This document shows positions 21,515 through 31,033 of a stretch of 41,119 nt of DNA, in pieces (the first letter of the stretch is position 1; every line of letters begins with the position of its first letter). Made by a program: the position numbers and the translations under genes. Origin of the DNA: Candidatus Eiseniibacteriota bacterium (GTDB lineage: Bacteria; Eisenbacteria; RBG-16-71-46; CAIMUX01; WJJG01). The notes beneath the pieces were generated by a model. That model saw only the letters and a list, made by a program, of their open reading frames with translations, ran no database searches and was not told where the DNA came from. The stretch is from contig JAGMDA010000025.1 in NCBI GenBank assembly GCA_023128935.1, forward strand, positions 1-41,119, read 5' to 3'.

Positions 21515-24500
21515 TCAGTATCCGTTGGCCACGACGTGGATAGTGCGTACCACGCGCGCAGCGGCATTATACACGCTGATGAGGCAGATGGTCGTCGACA
21601 CTCCAGAGATCACAATATGATCGCCTGCCTGCTCACTGATGATAGATGCTACGACCTGCGGGGCGGCCTGGAAGCTCTTCACCCACGTGACGGTGAGATC
21701 TCCACCCGCAAGCGAAGTCACCGCCTGCGTCTCGCGGATGTCGGGCATGTCTATCTCCCAGTCCCACGAGGGGATGTGTAGCGGGTCGCTCTTGGTGGCC
21801 TGCAGGACGGCACGGAGATTGAATTGCTCGCCGTAGTAGAGCCCTGGTACGAGCCGCGTGAAGTCGTCGAATGCGGTGCCGTCGTGGATTGATATCTGCG
21901 CTTCGGCACTGTGGCTCTGCGCGTGCTCGGGTCCGCCTGTCAGCAGGTCGACCTCAAGGAGGAGGTCGGGAGACTCAAGCAGATCGAAGTCACGCCAGAT
22001 GATGGCGCCTGCGGCTGCCTTCCGTGCAATGCCGAGCGTGGTCATTTCGCTCGTGACGGCGGTCTCTGCGGAGTAACCGAGGTCAACCTGATCGGTGCTG
22101 TCGATGGTGTACTCCCCGCCGTCGCCGGGCATTACGCTGATGCCCTTTGCGGGGGATGTGTCGTGCTGGAAGGGCGACGCGCATAGCCCGAGGCCGCCCG
22201 ATACCGAATAATTATTCGTCGTCGTGTAGCGAACATAATTGCCAAAAGTTGGACCCATCCCGCTGAAGGCGGTGCCCTTGAAAAGCAATGTGCGATCATA
22301 GAGAACCCAATAGGTTGAGCCGTAAAGGATGACCGACAGCAGGTGCGTATGGCCTAATTGTGTCGTGTCGATGTCTATCGTCTGCTGCAATACGCCGGGT
22401 TCAGATGCGCTCGCATCGTAGACAGATATCTTGTCGTCCTCGGCCAGGGCATAGACGCCATAGCCGCTCGCACCATTGGCTAGGATGACGGCCAGGCCGT
22501 TGCCTGCCCCTGCTGGCATTGCGATGAAGACTAGCTGCAAGTGGAGACAATCGCCGCTCGCCATTGCTGGTGTCCTACGGTAGCCTGCCGTGGCGCCGCC
22601 ATTAGAGCTCAACATCCAATAGTCGCTATTGGCGGGGACTGCGGGCGCCATATAGACGGGGCCATGCGCGGTCCAGCCATCACCCACCGCCGGGTTGTTG
22701 TCGGCCGTTGCTACGTCGACCGCAAATTTAACTTCACCCCATTGCTGAGAAACGTCAGACTGTACCGCCAGAAGTCGCCCAAAATAACAAAATGCTATTC
22801 CGCCGTCCAGGTGACTCCTGACTATGCCCATCAGCTCGTCATCAACATAGACCCATGTATCATAGCGAAGCTCCACCCTGATGCGGCGTTCCTTTGAGCA
22901 GAAATCACCCGCTACGATCAGCGAATCCAGCGGGATGTTTTTGTCCGCCACAATCGTAATATGGTCGTGCTCGACATAGACCCACCCAGACGCGCTTGTC
23001 CCTCCGCTGCGAGCCAGGATAAAAGCAACGTCACCTTCATCGACCCTGACGGCGGCCTCGATTGTAACAAATTCAAGTGAGCTTGTCGATCCGTTGGCCT
23101 TGCGATAATAGCGAAGTGCAGTGCCTGAAATGTGCACCTTCCCGTCGCCGTCTATTTCCTCGTCGCCGGTACCGTAGCCGGTCCAGCCGTCCGCAGTCGG
23201 CAGACCTTCGGTGCTCGGGTCGTATTCGTCATCCCACGCGCCTGCCGTCCAGGCCGTTTTGTATCCGCGCCAATTGGAATCCCACGTGAAGGGCAATGGC
23301 AGTCGCGGGTAAGCGCGCCCCGAGAACGTGCCGCCAAAGGTCTCGCTTACCGTCTTCTTCGCATTGCTCACGTCGATGGTCGCGAAGGCCACATACGTCA
23401 GCGCACGATTGGCGGAATAGACGCCGTTGCAGCGAGCCTTGATCCAATACCAGCCCTTGATTTGCGGCCAGTGCTCGCTCGCCTCAGTGACTGCCACGAG
23501 CGTAGCCGCGTCCCACGTCGAGAGAGTAAGCTGGTGCCGCACCTCGTAGACGACCTTGCGGACATCCTCGACAGGGACCCACGCGAGGAGGCATGCATTG
23601 CCCTTGTAGCTGCTGCGCAGGCCGGTCACGTCCTTGGGAGCCTCGGTCATCGCATCGATATAGACTGCGACCTCTACCCACTCCGAGGCCTGTATCCCGC
23701 GCAATGTGCGGATGCGGAAGTCGTATGTCCCCGCGTCGAGATCGGGAATGTCGACAGTGTCTCGCGTGGTCATGCATGCGGGCTCATGCTCACTGCCGCC
23801 CGGCAATTGGATTTGGATCTCGTACTTGCTCGCAATCGTGTTCTCCGGATGGACCCATCGCAGGGAAACGCCCTGCTTCACGTTGGCCCCCTCGCGGTAG
23901 AGGTAATCGCCGCCCTCGAATACTCGAGGGGGATTCGGAGGAAGCAGCTCGGGAGGGATGGTCACGGTGACGGTGTAGGGTGGGATGGCTCCGGAGTCGG
24001 CGTCGTACACCTCGGGCGCATACGGTACGAGCGTGAGTCTGGCGCCTAGCTCACTGAGGGGCTCGACATTCTTTACCAAACACGACTGCACGGATTCGTC
24101 GGTGACCCCGAAGGCAAAGAGGTCGCCCACGGCGCAGTCGAATGGTACGCCACCGCTGCGCATCAAGACCAAGTTATCACCCTCGACGGTAACAATGTCC
24201 CACTCGGAGATGGTGCCGTCGGCCTTGCGTACGCGGACCACGTAGGTCTCGCCAAGCTCCATTGTGCATACCTCGTCGACGGTGAGGATGGTGGACACGA
24301 CGGCCTTCACGCGACCGGCAGCTACGCCGATGAGCGCGCTGTCGTGCTGCACGTCTACGCGGTCGCCGCATTGGCAGACAAGGTGCTCCCAGTTCGTTTC
24401 AAGCGTGAAGATCTCACGGCGGTACTGCGCCACTGCCAGGTGATACCGCGCCAGCTTCCACACGTGGTCGGAGTCCGTGACACCAAAGAAATCAAGGGCC

Positions 24501-26932
24501 TCGAACACGGTCGCATTGCTGGAGCTGTAGCCGTCTGCGTAGACAATGCGCTCCGTCTGCGTGTAGTCCTCATCCTCATTGACGAAGCGGCAGCGGTAGG
24601 CGTGTGGTAGCTCGACGAAGACTATTTGCCCCTGGAAATTCTTGGAGTTCTTTGGGGTGAAGAGCTGTACAGGTGTGGCGCGCACATCGTCGATGATGAC
24701 ACTGAGCTTGCCGTCCTTCGGCGCCCGTGCGGCCCTGCCTGCGGCAGCAATGTGGGTCAGAACTTCGTCGACAGTAGTGCCAGTATCGAATACGGCACTG
24801 AACGTAAACCCCTTGTCATCGCAGAACTCAGACCACGTAGCCAATCCGTCAAGATCAATGTCACCGTCTAGTGCGGCGTCGAGATTCGCCGGATGCTGCG
24901 CTACGTACCGATAAAGATCCGCTGGGTTGCTCGTAATCTGGTCGGCGTCCCACGCGCTCGTGGCGCGGTTCCATTTCTTGCATTTGGACTGAACGAGAAT
25001 GTTGAACGTATCGACAACGCCATTGAGCTGCCCCGTGGCCTTCAGCTTTAGAGCGATTTTCGCTAGGTATGGCGGCTCAAAGTTAATGCTTGCGCCCTCT
25101 TTGATGGATCGTATGGCGGTCCACTGCATTGCGTCTATCTCGCGCTGGCCATCGCCCTCGTCGGATGTTCTCGTGACGCGCACGTCCCACTGGCTACGGC
25201 TCGGGAAGTCAAGCTCGAACGAGTGGCGGATCGGCTTGAGTGACGCGCCCTCGAGGATGTGCCCGTCCTGCAGCGAGACCGTACATGCGAAGCCTGCGCC
25301 TCCGCCGGCAGCGGCAGGGAGCGCGACGGTGACCGCGCCCGTGTAACCATTGCCGTAGCCGCCGAGCGAGACGGCCGAGGCGCCTATTGATGGAGGCGGC
25401 GGCGACACTTGGATCTTCCCAGGGTCGAGATTGATCGCCACCGTGGTCTGCTCCGGTGCATCCTGCGGCAGCTTTGGATTGCTCCCGCTCGTGTCGATGG
25501 TCACGTCTGCCGTGCCTGATGCACCGGAGCCGCCGGCCCCGGTGAAGACAAGATCATACCGCCCCGGAGTGTAGCCGCTGCCGCCATTGGTGAGCGTGAG
25601 GCCCTTCACGAATCTGCCGATGGGGTTGCTCCATGCGCCACTCGTGCCTGTCTCGCGGAACTCGACGGTGAGGTGTGCGCGTCGCGTGTTGAGCGATCCA
25701 TCGGCGTTGAATGCGGCGAGTCCCGGCAGAAGAATGTCCACGGTCGCGCTGTCTGTGTCGCTCGCTGTGGTCCGGACTTGCGGGATATTTTTCTTGAGGT
25801 CGATGGCCAACGCCTCTTCGGTGACGCTGTCCGTGGCGTATTTTGTAATCTCGTGGGAGCCCGCCGTGCCGTAGACGCCCTGCTCCGCGTGGCCGGGAAA
25901 AGAAGAAAGTACGTTGTCACCTATCTTCGCGTCGGCCCACACAAAGTGCAGCTCACCGTAGCCGAGCACAAAGAGGCAGTGTAGGTACTGATCGGAGCCC
26001 TGCACGCTCGTGTACGGCAAGGATCCGTAGCTCGGATATATCTTGTGCGTACCAAGTACGACAGCGATGACGCCGTAACGATTCACCTGGTTCTGCGTCC
26101 CGGTGATCGAGTAGGCATTCGGCCGGTCGAGGCCGGACAGATCCCGGAATGTCGGCTGTGGTGGCGGCACGAGGGCATTGATGGCCATCAGCCCGAGGCT
26201 GCCGGCGACAGCGCCACCCACGGCGCTCGACACGTGCAGGAGACGACCGAAGAGTCTGCCACCGGCGCCACCTGCCCAGGCCATGACTGCGATGGTGAGG
26301 ATGGTCCTCAGGAGGTTGCGGCCACTCTGCGGTACGACCTTGATCGTGACGAGGCCGCCCCCCTTGACGCGAGCTAGCCATGCCTCCCGAGACACAGGGA
26401 TACCCTGCACGTCCACGTGGGCGTATTTGCGCCACTTCTCGATGACGGTCTGCTCGACCACGTCCTGCAATGTGATGCCGGAATCGAATGTGAATGTTGA
26501 CCGCTCCTCTGACAGGGGCTTGGGCTGCACTACCACGCGGACCGTCTCAAGCGTGATGTATCGAAAAAAGCCTTCGATCCTGTTTTTCCAGCGCGGACCA
26601 CGAAGGCACTGTGAGACGACACCGATGCCTTCTTCGCAATGTAGAAAGTTGCCGTCCCCGCATACAACACCCACGTGGCACGGCTGCCTGAGCTGCCTCA
26701 GGAGCACAACATCGGCCTCTTGTGGGTCGTCAACCTTGCGCCAGCCTTCCGCCTGTCTGGCCTCTATCTCCTTGGCCTGAAGTTCGGGCGTGAGTCCATA
26801 GGTGTAGGACGGTAGAGAGACCCGGTACCTATCGAGGTAGGCCATGCGCACGAGGCCCCAGCAATCGACGCCGCTCTCGTCACGTCCGTTCTCCGCGTAG
26901 GGGATGCCTATGTAGTCGCTCCAGGGCTTCAT
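21515..26932 (-). CDS. Giant tail-tip protein: NlpC/P60 peptidase fused to lambda J-like host-specificity protein
   Basis: An 1805-residue protein. Residues 1-130 are an NlpC/P60 cysteine peptidase: Cys24 in GVDCWGLVR, His86 in CHVGVV and a third polar residue His98. A ubiquitin-like or lambda I-like segment (about 135-215) and a hydrophobic glycine-rich stretch (about 215-265) follow. The lambda J-like core, including TTVDEVLTHIAAAGRA and the LARYHLAVAQYRREIFTLET region, spans about 270-1000. Fibronectin III-like domains (from about 1040) and a long C-terminal beta-rich receptor-binding region complete it. In lambda, K, I and J are separate genes; here one polypeptide carries all the parts. 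The peptidase would cut cell wall peptides during DNA entry. The start ATG overlaps the previous stop (ATGA). Confidence 0.88.
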   Translation of the reverse strand: MKPWSDYIGIPYAENGRDESGVDCWGLVRMAYLDRYRVSLPSYTYGLTPELQAKEIEARQAEGWRKVDDPQEADVVLLRQLRQPCHVGVVCGDGNFLHCEEGIGVVSQCLRGPRWKNRIEGFFRYITLETVRVVVQPKPLSEERSTFTFDSGITLQDVVEQTVIEKWRKYAHVDVQGIPVSREAWLARVKGGGLVTIKVVPQSGRNLLRTILTIAVMAWAGGAGGRLFGRLLHVSSAVGGAVAGSLGLMAINALVPPPQPTFRDLSGLDRPNAYSITGTQNQVNRYGVIAVVLGTHKIYPSYGSLPYTSVQGSDQYLHCLFVLGYGELHFVWADAKIGDNVLSSFPGHAEQGVYGTAGSHEITKYATDSVTEEALAIDLKKNIPQVRTTASDTDSATVDILLPGLAAFNADGSLNTRRAHLTVEFRETGTSGAWSNPIGRFVKGLTLTNGGSGYTPGRYDLVFTGAGGSGASGTADVTIDTSGSNPKLPQDAPEQTTVAINLDPGKIQVSPPPPSIGASAVSLGGYGNGYTGAVTVALPAAAGGGAGFACTVSLQDGHILEGASLKPIRHSFELDFPSRSQWDVRVTRTSDEGDGQREIDAMQWTAIRSIKEGASINFEPPYLAKIALKLKATGQLNGVVDTFNILVQSKCKKWNRATSAWDADQITSNPADLYRYVAQHPANLDAALDGDIDLDGLATWSEFCDDKGFTFSAVFDTGTTVDEVLTHIAAAGRAARAPKDGKLSVIIDDVRATPVQLFTPKNSKNFQGQIVFVELPHAYRCRFVNEDEDYTQTERIVYADGYSSSNATVFEALDFFGVTDSDHVWKLARYHLAVAQYRREIFTLETNWEHLVCQCGDRVDVQHDSALIGVAAGRVKAVVSTILTVDEVCTMELGETYVVRVRKADGTISEWDIVTVEGDNLVLMRSGGVPFDCAVGDLFAFGVTDESVQSCLVKNVEPLSELGARLTLVPYAPEVYDADSGAIPPYTVTVTIPPELLPPNPPRVFEGGDYLYREGANVKQGVSLRWVHPENTIASKYEIQIQLPGGSEHEPACMTTRDTVDIPDLDAGTYDFRIRTLRGIQASEWVEVAVYIDAMTEAPKDVTGLRSSYKGNACLLAWVPVEDVRKVVYEVRHQLTLSTWDAATLVAVTEASEHWPQIKGWYWIKARCNGVYSANRALTYVAFATIDVSNAKKTVSETFGGTFSGRAYPRLPLPFTWDSNWRGYKTAWTAGAWDDEYDPSTEGLPTADGWTGYGTGDEEIDGDGKVHISGTALRYYRKANGSTSSLEFVTIEAAVRVDEGDVAFILARSGGTSASGWVYVEHDHITIVADKNIPLDSLIVAGDFCSKERRIRVELRYDTWVYVDDELMGIVRSHLDGGIAFCYFGRLLAVQSDVSQQWGEVKFAVDVATADNNPAVGDGWTAHGPVYMAPAVPANSDYWMLSSNGGATAGYRRTPAMASGDCLHLQLVFIAMPAGAGNGLAVILANGASGYGVYALAEDDKISVYDASASEPGVLQQTIDIDTTQLGHTHLLSVILYGSTYWVLYDRTLLFKGTAFSGMGPTFGNYVRYTTTNNYSVSGGLGLCASPFQHDTSPAKGISVMPGDGGEYTIDSTDQVDLGYSAETAVTSEMTTLGIARKAAAGAIIWRDFDLLESPDLLLEVDLLTGGPEHAQSHSAEAQISIHDGTAFDDFTRLVPGLYYGEQFNLRAVLQATKSDPLHIPSWDWEIDMPDIRETQAVTSLAGGDLTVTWVKSFQAAPQVVASIISEQAGDHIVISGVSTTICLISVYNAAARVVRTIHVVANGY

Positions 26933-27405
26933 GCAAACAGCCCCGGAAAGTCGGCGGGGTTGTAGATGCCCGCAGGAAAAGGCTCAGAGCGGTTGGCGCC
27001 AAAGGTCAGATCCCCCTTGATCGTAAACACATCGTAAGTGACGTCGGTCAGCTTAAATGCCCACGGACCGCCGATAATGGTATCCGGCTCGCTGCCGAGA
27101 ATGAGCGAAACTTCAACGGAAACGCGAGACGCGACCGGCCGGAGGAGGGCTATCATCTGACGATCCACATTGCAGACCTCCAGCTTGGATTGCGCCACCT
27201 TCGCCATGTCTTCAAGCGGGATCATTAGGCTCATCGAGAAGGGTGAGAATGTGTCGCCGCTGGAGACAATTGCCACATTGTTGTCGACGATACGGACGGG
27301 ATTAGCCCAGTCGGTATGGTCCAGCTCGACAAGGAATAACGGCGCCTCGCCCGTCTCTTGGGCGAAGATGGCGGCGAGTGCGGTAACGCTCAGCGCGCGG
27401 CTCAC
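26929..27405 (-). CDS. Minor tail protein (DUF1833-like)
   Basis: A 158-residue protein from GTG 27405, coupled by GTGA to the gene before it. The ELDHTDWANPVRIVDNN start and the strand pattern (FKLTDVTYDVFTIKGDLTF) fit the DUF1833 type of lambda L-like tail proteins, which sit at the tail tip between the tape measure and the J-like hub. It lacks the iron-sulfur Cys domain of lambda L. The gene order (tape measure, 115-residue protein, this, tail-tip fusion) supports the assignment. Confidence 0.7.
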   Translation of the reverse strand: MSRALSVTALAAIFAQETGEAPLFLVELDHTDWANPVRIVDNNVAIVSSGDTFSPFSMSLMIPLEDMAKVAQSKLEVCNVDRQMIALLRPVASRVSVEVSLILGSEPDTIIGGPWAFKLTDVTYDVFTIKGDLTFGANRSEPFPAGIYNPADFPGLFA

Positions 27406-27749
27406 GGCATCACCTCAACCTGGAAAGTCGCGCCGTAGTAGGCGCCATTGCGGGACAGGCCGGGCTTCGTGGCGAATCGGCACTCAACAGAGGCGCGAGT
27501 TCGTGGGTGATTCCACCAAAAGCGCTGCGTGCCGTACTCAAGGGTGTCGTTGTAAAAGTCCATCAGATCGTTGACCTGCGCGGACGTAAGCAGATACGCC
27601 ACGTCGAAGGCGACGACCACGGCAGTGAAGCGGGCGCGGACATTTGCGGGCCCTGCGTCATTCGGCGAGCGGATCGTGTTGTCTTGTTGTCCCTCGGCAT
27701 ACGAGGAGCGTAAAGGGTACTCGGGCAATGTGGCTGGCCATGCGCTCAT
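27402..27749 (-). CDS. Minor tail protein, lambda M-like by position
   Basis: A 115-residue protein with ATG 27749 overlapping the tape-measure stop (ATGA). A short N-terminus (WPATLPEYPLRSSY) leads to a beta-rich core with RFTAVVVAFDVAYLL and a Trp pair in QRFWWNHP. In this place siphoviruses carry a small protein that joins the tube to the tip complex. I recognise the position and general shape, not a specific family. Confidence 0.65.
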   Translation of the reverse strand: MSAWPATLPEYPLRSSYAEGQQDNTIRSPNDAGPANVRARFTAVVVAFDVAYLLTSAQVNDLMDFYNDTLEYGTQRFWWNHPRTRASVECRFATKPGLSRNGAYYGATFQVEVMP

Positions 27750-29887
27750 CGTCGAGACCCCCTTGGTTTGATGTTGTAGATGTCGCGCATCTCAGGATCA
27801 AATTCCCTTGCCCTGAAGTTGCGCTTCATTGCATCGCGTAGAAGTATCTCTATGTCCACACTGCCATCCCCACGCTCGGTACTCTCTATCTGCACCGGCT
27901 CGCCACGTGCTCGCATGTCGTTGACGGTGACACTGACAACAGGGGCCGCGCCACGGACGCCAAGCTCCGAGCCCATCCGCGCGAGAGGAAAGATTCCCTC
28001 GGGGCCTGCCTCGCCAGCAATGTGCCCAGGGGCCACTGCCGTTGCGCGCGTGAGCACTGCGCCACGTGCATGGGCCTGGACATTGCCGCCTGCCGTTGCT
28101 GCGGCTGCTGCCGGTCGACCAAAGATGCCGGGAAGCATGGAGGAGAACGCATCGCTGAAGAGTGTGTTCATCATTGACGAGGCCATGTCCTCGAGGGTGC
28201 TCTGGACCTTGTCGCCCATCGTCTTGAATAGCTCGGACACGGAGCGCGTGGCCTTGCTCGTCGGGTCAACCATGGTCTTGGCCAGGCTGCCGAACTCACC
28301 CTTGATTTCTTTGAGCATGTCCGGGACGTAGGAATGGCCAGCGACCTTGTCATACATCTTGGAGAAGTAGCCCACAACCTTGTCGGTGTACTCACCGATG
28401 GTCTTGACAATGCCACCGTACCGCCCTACCAGTTCTTTGTAGATGACATCAGTAAAAGGCTTGAGCACCGCCCCTGCTCGCTCTGCCAGGCCGCCAAAGT
28501 AGCCGATTGCCCGGTCAACGAAGACCTTGATATCGTCCCCGTACTTGTGCCATACGGCGGTCAGCACGCCGATAGCTACGACAATGGCCGTGATGGGTCC
28601 GCCGAGAAAAGCGGTTATCACACCAGCCGCACCAGCGATGACGCCCCAGATGGATCCGATAGCCGAGACCAGGCTGCCGATGGCCCAAACAACAGGGCCA
28701 GCAATGGCTGCTATCCCGGCAATGCTCGTGATCCATTTCAGAATCTCGGGATTGGTCTTGCCAAGCGTGCGCGCAACCCCGGTCAGGCCCTTCGCCGCGT
28801 CGGCCAAGAAGGCGAGTAGCCCCGTCTCGGCCAAGGCCAGCTGCATCTCTTCGAAGGCTGAGTTGAGCTGACGAAGAGATCCAGCCAGGCCCTTCATCCT
28901 GACATCGGCCATGGCCTTGGCCGCGCCAGCGGCGCCTTCCGCCTTCTTCTGGAATCCCTCCAATGCATCGGCCCCCTGGATAAGCGCGCCTGCCATGGCG
29001 GGTCCACCGCGCTTTTGGAAGATGGCCAACTGTACGCCGGCATCGTTCACATGCGGCGCGAGACTCTTGAGAATCTGATCGAAGGGGAGCGCCCTGCCGG
29101 CAGTATCCGTTAAGGCTATCCCAAGGCCCTTCAGCTTCTTAGCCACCTCGCCCGACGGATTGACTACGGCCCCTAGGATGGACTTGAGCGCGGTACCTGC
29201 GCGCGTTCCCTTAATGCCTGCCTCGTGGAACATCGCGAGCACCGATGTCGTGTTCTCCAGGCTGTATCCTGCAGATCTAGCCAGGGTACCGACCTCGTTC
29301 AATGCGTCGGAAAGATCGACCACGCTCATATTGGCACTGTTGGCCATCTTTACGAGCACGTCCGTGGCGCGTGCCGTTTGATCGACGCCGAGATTGAATT
29401 GCTTGAGCGCCGTGCGCGTGCGATCCGTAGCCTCCTCGAGTTCAATGTTCGCGGCGGCGGCAAGGTTCAGCGTTGCGGGCAATGTGGCCTTGATCTCCTT
29501 GAGCGTGTTGACGCCGGATTGGGCCAGGACGCCCATCGCGTCAGCCGCCTCCGAGGCCGAGTACTGCGTGGCCGCGCCAAGCTCTCGGGCGAAATCGGAC
29601 AGGCCCTTGAAGTCCCTCTCGGTGTCCTTCGTGAGGCCCCGAACCTTGTTCATCGATTGCTCGAAGGTCGCAGCCGTCCTGGCGATAACCATACCCATCC
29701 CAACAATAGGAAGCGTGAGGCCCATCGACATCCGTTTGCCGACGGATTGCATCTGCTTGCCAACGCGCTTCATCCGCCCGGAGTAACCAGCAACGGACTT
29801 CTGCGCGTCGCGCACGGCCATGGTGAGCGACTTGGTGTCACCCGTGAAAATGGCCTGCAGTACGCCTATTTTCTTTCGCTTCGCCAT
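27746..29887 (-). CDS. Tape measure protein
   Basis: A 713-residue TP901-type tape measure protein, which sets tail length and is ejected during infection. The N-terminal 100 residues are basic and helical. The conserved block from FEQSMNKVRGLTKDTERDFKGLSDFARELGAATQYSASEAADAM to AGIKGTRAGTALKSIL (about 75-240) is diagnostic. Hydrophobic segments (about 400-460) could span membranes. At about 1.5 angstrom per residue it predicts a tail near 107 nm. The ATG at 29887 directly abuts the previous stop. Confidence 0.93.
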   Translation of the reverse strand: MAKRKKIGVLQAIFTGDTKSLTMAVRDAQKSVAGYSGRMKRVGKQMQSVGKRMSMGLTLPIVGMGMVIARTAATFEQSMNKVRGLTKDTERDFKGLSDFARELGAATQYSASEAADAMGVLAQSGVNTLKEIKATLPATLNLAAAANIELEEATDRTRTALKQFNLGVDQTARATDVLVKMANSANMSVVDLSDALNEVGTLARSAGYSLENTTSVLAMFHEAGIKGTRAGTALKSILGAVVNPSGEVAKKLKGLGIALTDTAGRALPFDQILKSLAPHVNDAGVQLAIFQKRGGPAMAGALIQGADALEGFQKKAEGAAGAAKAMADVRMKGLAGSLRQLNSAFEEMQLALAETGLLAFLADAAKGLTGVARTLGKTNPEILKWITSIAGIAAIAGPVVWAIGSLVSAIGSIWGVIAGAAGVITAFLGGPITAIVVAIGVLTAVWHKYGDDIKVFVDRAIGYFGGLAERAGAVLKPFTDVIYKELVGRYGGIVKTIGEYTDKVVGYFSKMYDKVAGHSYVPDMLKEIKGEFGSLAKTMVDPTSKATRSVSELFKTMGDKVQSTLEDMASSMMNTLFSDAFSSMLPGIFGRPAAAAATAGGNVQAHARGAVLTRATAVAPGHIAGEAGPEGIFPLARMGSELGVRGAAPVVSVTVNDMRARGEPVQIESTERGDGSVDIEILLRDAMKRNFRAREFDPEMRDIYNIKPRGSRR

Positions 29888-30175
29888 CTACTTCATTGCC
29901 TTTGCGAGTGCTCCGAAAATGTCACTGGTCTTTCGCTCTAGCTCGTCCTGACTCGGGAGTTTCTCGCCTCTCTTCCGCCGCCCTAGCAGCTTTTCGAGCC
30001 TCGGCAGGCGCTTCTTCCGGTTGAACGCCGCGACGTGCCATGCTGCCGTGAGGGCCAGATCAGATTCGTATTCGCGTCGACGCTGCACTCCGTCAATGTG
30101 TGCTCCGTACTCCCTCGGACACATTTCCCAGAACTCGAAGAGGGAGAGACCTGCAGCGACCGCCTCCCGCTGCAA
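29888..30175 (-). CDS. Tail assembly chaperone, downstream frame (gpT-like part)
   Basis: A 95-residue frame whose only local start is a TTG. The sequence SLFEFWEMCPREYGAHIDG...AWHVAAFNRKKRLPRLEKLLG has the 'FW.M.P.EY' and 'AWH.A...R....P.LEKLL' features of the second part of tail assembly chaperones. It lies in the -1 frame relative to the upstream 121-residue chaperone, and a slippery site ends that gene, so it is most likely made only as a fusion (121 + 6 + 95 = 222 residues) rather than alone. Confidence 0.8.
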   Translation of the reverse strand: MQREAVAAGLSLFEFWEMCPREYGAHIDGVQRRREYESDLALTAAWHVAAFNRKKRLPRLEKLLGRRKRGEKLPSQDELERKTSDIFGALAKAMK

Positions 30176-30199
30176 GCTCCCCCAGTTGATCAGTTTCCC
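30152..30199 (-). other. Programmed -1 ribosomal frameshift site
   Basis: GGGAAAC (30199-30193) lies in the exact X XXY YYZ phase (GGA AAC in frame) two codons before the stop TGA at 30190. A 7-bp stem-loop TGCAGCG...CGCTGCA (30174-30168 with 30158-30152) begins 18 bases downstream. Slipping back one base passes the stop and continues as LINWGS into the downstream chaperone frame. Lambda G/GT uses GGGAAAG. Confidence 0.85.
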
Positions 30200-30555
30200 T
30201 CTGCGTCCTCTGCCGGCGCGTCTTCGCTGTCGCCTTCCTTGGCGCTACCTTTCGATGGAAAGGCGTACTTCACGGCCTCGGAGATTGCCCGTGAGACGGC
30301 GTCAATGCCTGCCTCGTCGATGATGTCGCCAACGTCGCCAGGCTGGTAGCGCTTCTTTTCTCCGTGGCTCAATGCGGCCTGCAGGAGGATTCGGAAATCG
30401 TTGGCGCAGAAGGATGCCTCCATCTGCTCGAAGATTTCCGTCATCGTCTTGCCTAGCTCATGCTCGATTGAGCAGATGGCGTTCCACCCGAGCTTGATCC
30501 GATATTCCTTGTCGCCAGCCTCCAGGGTGACGATTCCGCGTTCAGGATTTTCCAT
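30190..30555 (-). CDS. Tail assembly chaperone, upstream frame (gpG-like; GTA gp10-type)
   Basis: A 121-residue protein (ATG 30555) that starts MENPERGIVTLEAGDKEYRIKLGWNAICSIEHELGKTMTEI, the pattern of the GTA gp10-type tail assembly chaperones, with a helix near FRILLQAALSH and an acidic Ala/Glu/Asp tail. It would coat the tape measure protein before tube assembly. Its last codons form the slippery site, giving a small fraction of longer fusion protein. It lies between the tail tube and tape measure genes, the invariant position for this pair. Confidence 0.85.
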   Translation of the reverse strand: MENPERGIVTLEAGDKEYRIKLGWNAICSIEHELGKTMTEIFEQMEASFCANDFRILLQAALSHGEKKRYQPGDVGDIIDEAGIDAVSRAISEAVKYAFPSKGSAKEGDSEDAPAEDAEGN

Positions 30556-30570
30556 GTTGCCTCGCTCCTA

Positions 30571-30999
30571 TCAGGGGTTGGTCCATGTGGGCTTGCCCGT
30601 GATTTTCCACGAGAGCGAGTCGGTCATGATGTCCTGCACGGGATTTGCGGCCTGGAAGCCTGTCAGGAAGGCCTTGAAGGTCCAGTACCCGCCACTCGGG
30701 AACACGATACGCCAATAGCGCGTGAGTCGTGCCTGGAGATCGGCAATGATGTTACCGCGCTCCGTGCCATCCTCTACTACCTGGCACTCGACAGAGACCT
30801 CCCCTCCGTCGACGAGCCCAGGAATGAACTCCTTATGATCGTCGGGGCTCTGCTGATGCGTCGCCTCTTGCGAGTCGACCTCGATGTTCGGGCCACTGAT
30901 GTCCTTCATTTCGGCCAGGGCCGCGAAGTTCGTTGGTGTTGCAATGTCGCCGCGCTGAATGACGGTCCCGAAGCCTAGAGATGCATTGGTTGCTGACAA
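30571..30999 (-). CDS. Major tail tube protein
   Basis: A 142-residue protein. The start is TTG 30999, supported by AAGGAGG nine bases upstream. The N-terminal GFGTVIQRGD.ATPTNFAALAEMKDISGPNIEVDSQEATHQ is the usual beginning of lambda V-like tube proteins, followed by a predicted beta barrel (GGEVSVECQVV, YWRIVFPSGGYWTFKAFLTGF). It would form the stacked hexamer rings of the tail. Size and position agree with this. Confidence 0.85.
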   Translation of the reverse strand: MSATNASLGFGTVIQRGDIATPTNFAALAEMKDISGPNIEVDSQEATHQQSPDDHKEFIPGLVDGGEVSVECQVVEDGTERGNIIADLQARLTRYWRIVFPSGGYWTFKAFLTGFQAANPVQDIMTDSLSWKITGKPTWTNP

Positions 31000-31033
31000 T
31001 GCTCTTCACCTCCTTGGTGATATCGACCTCGCC

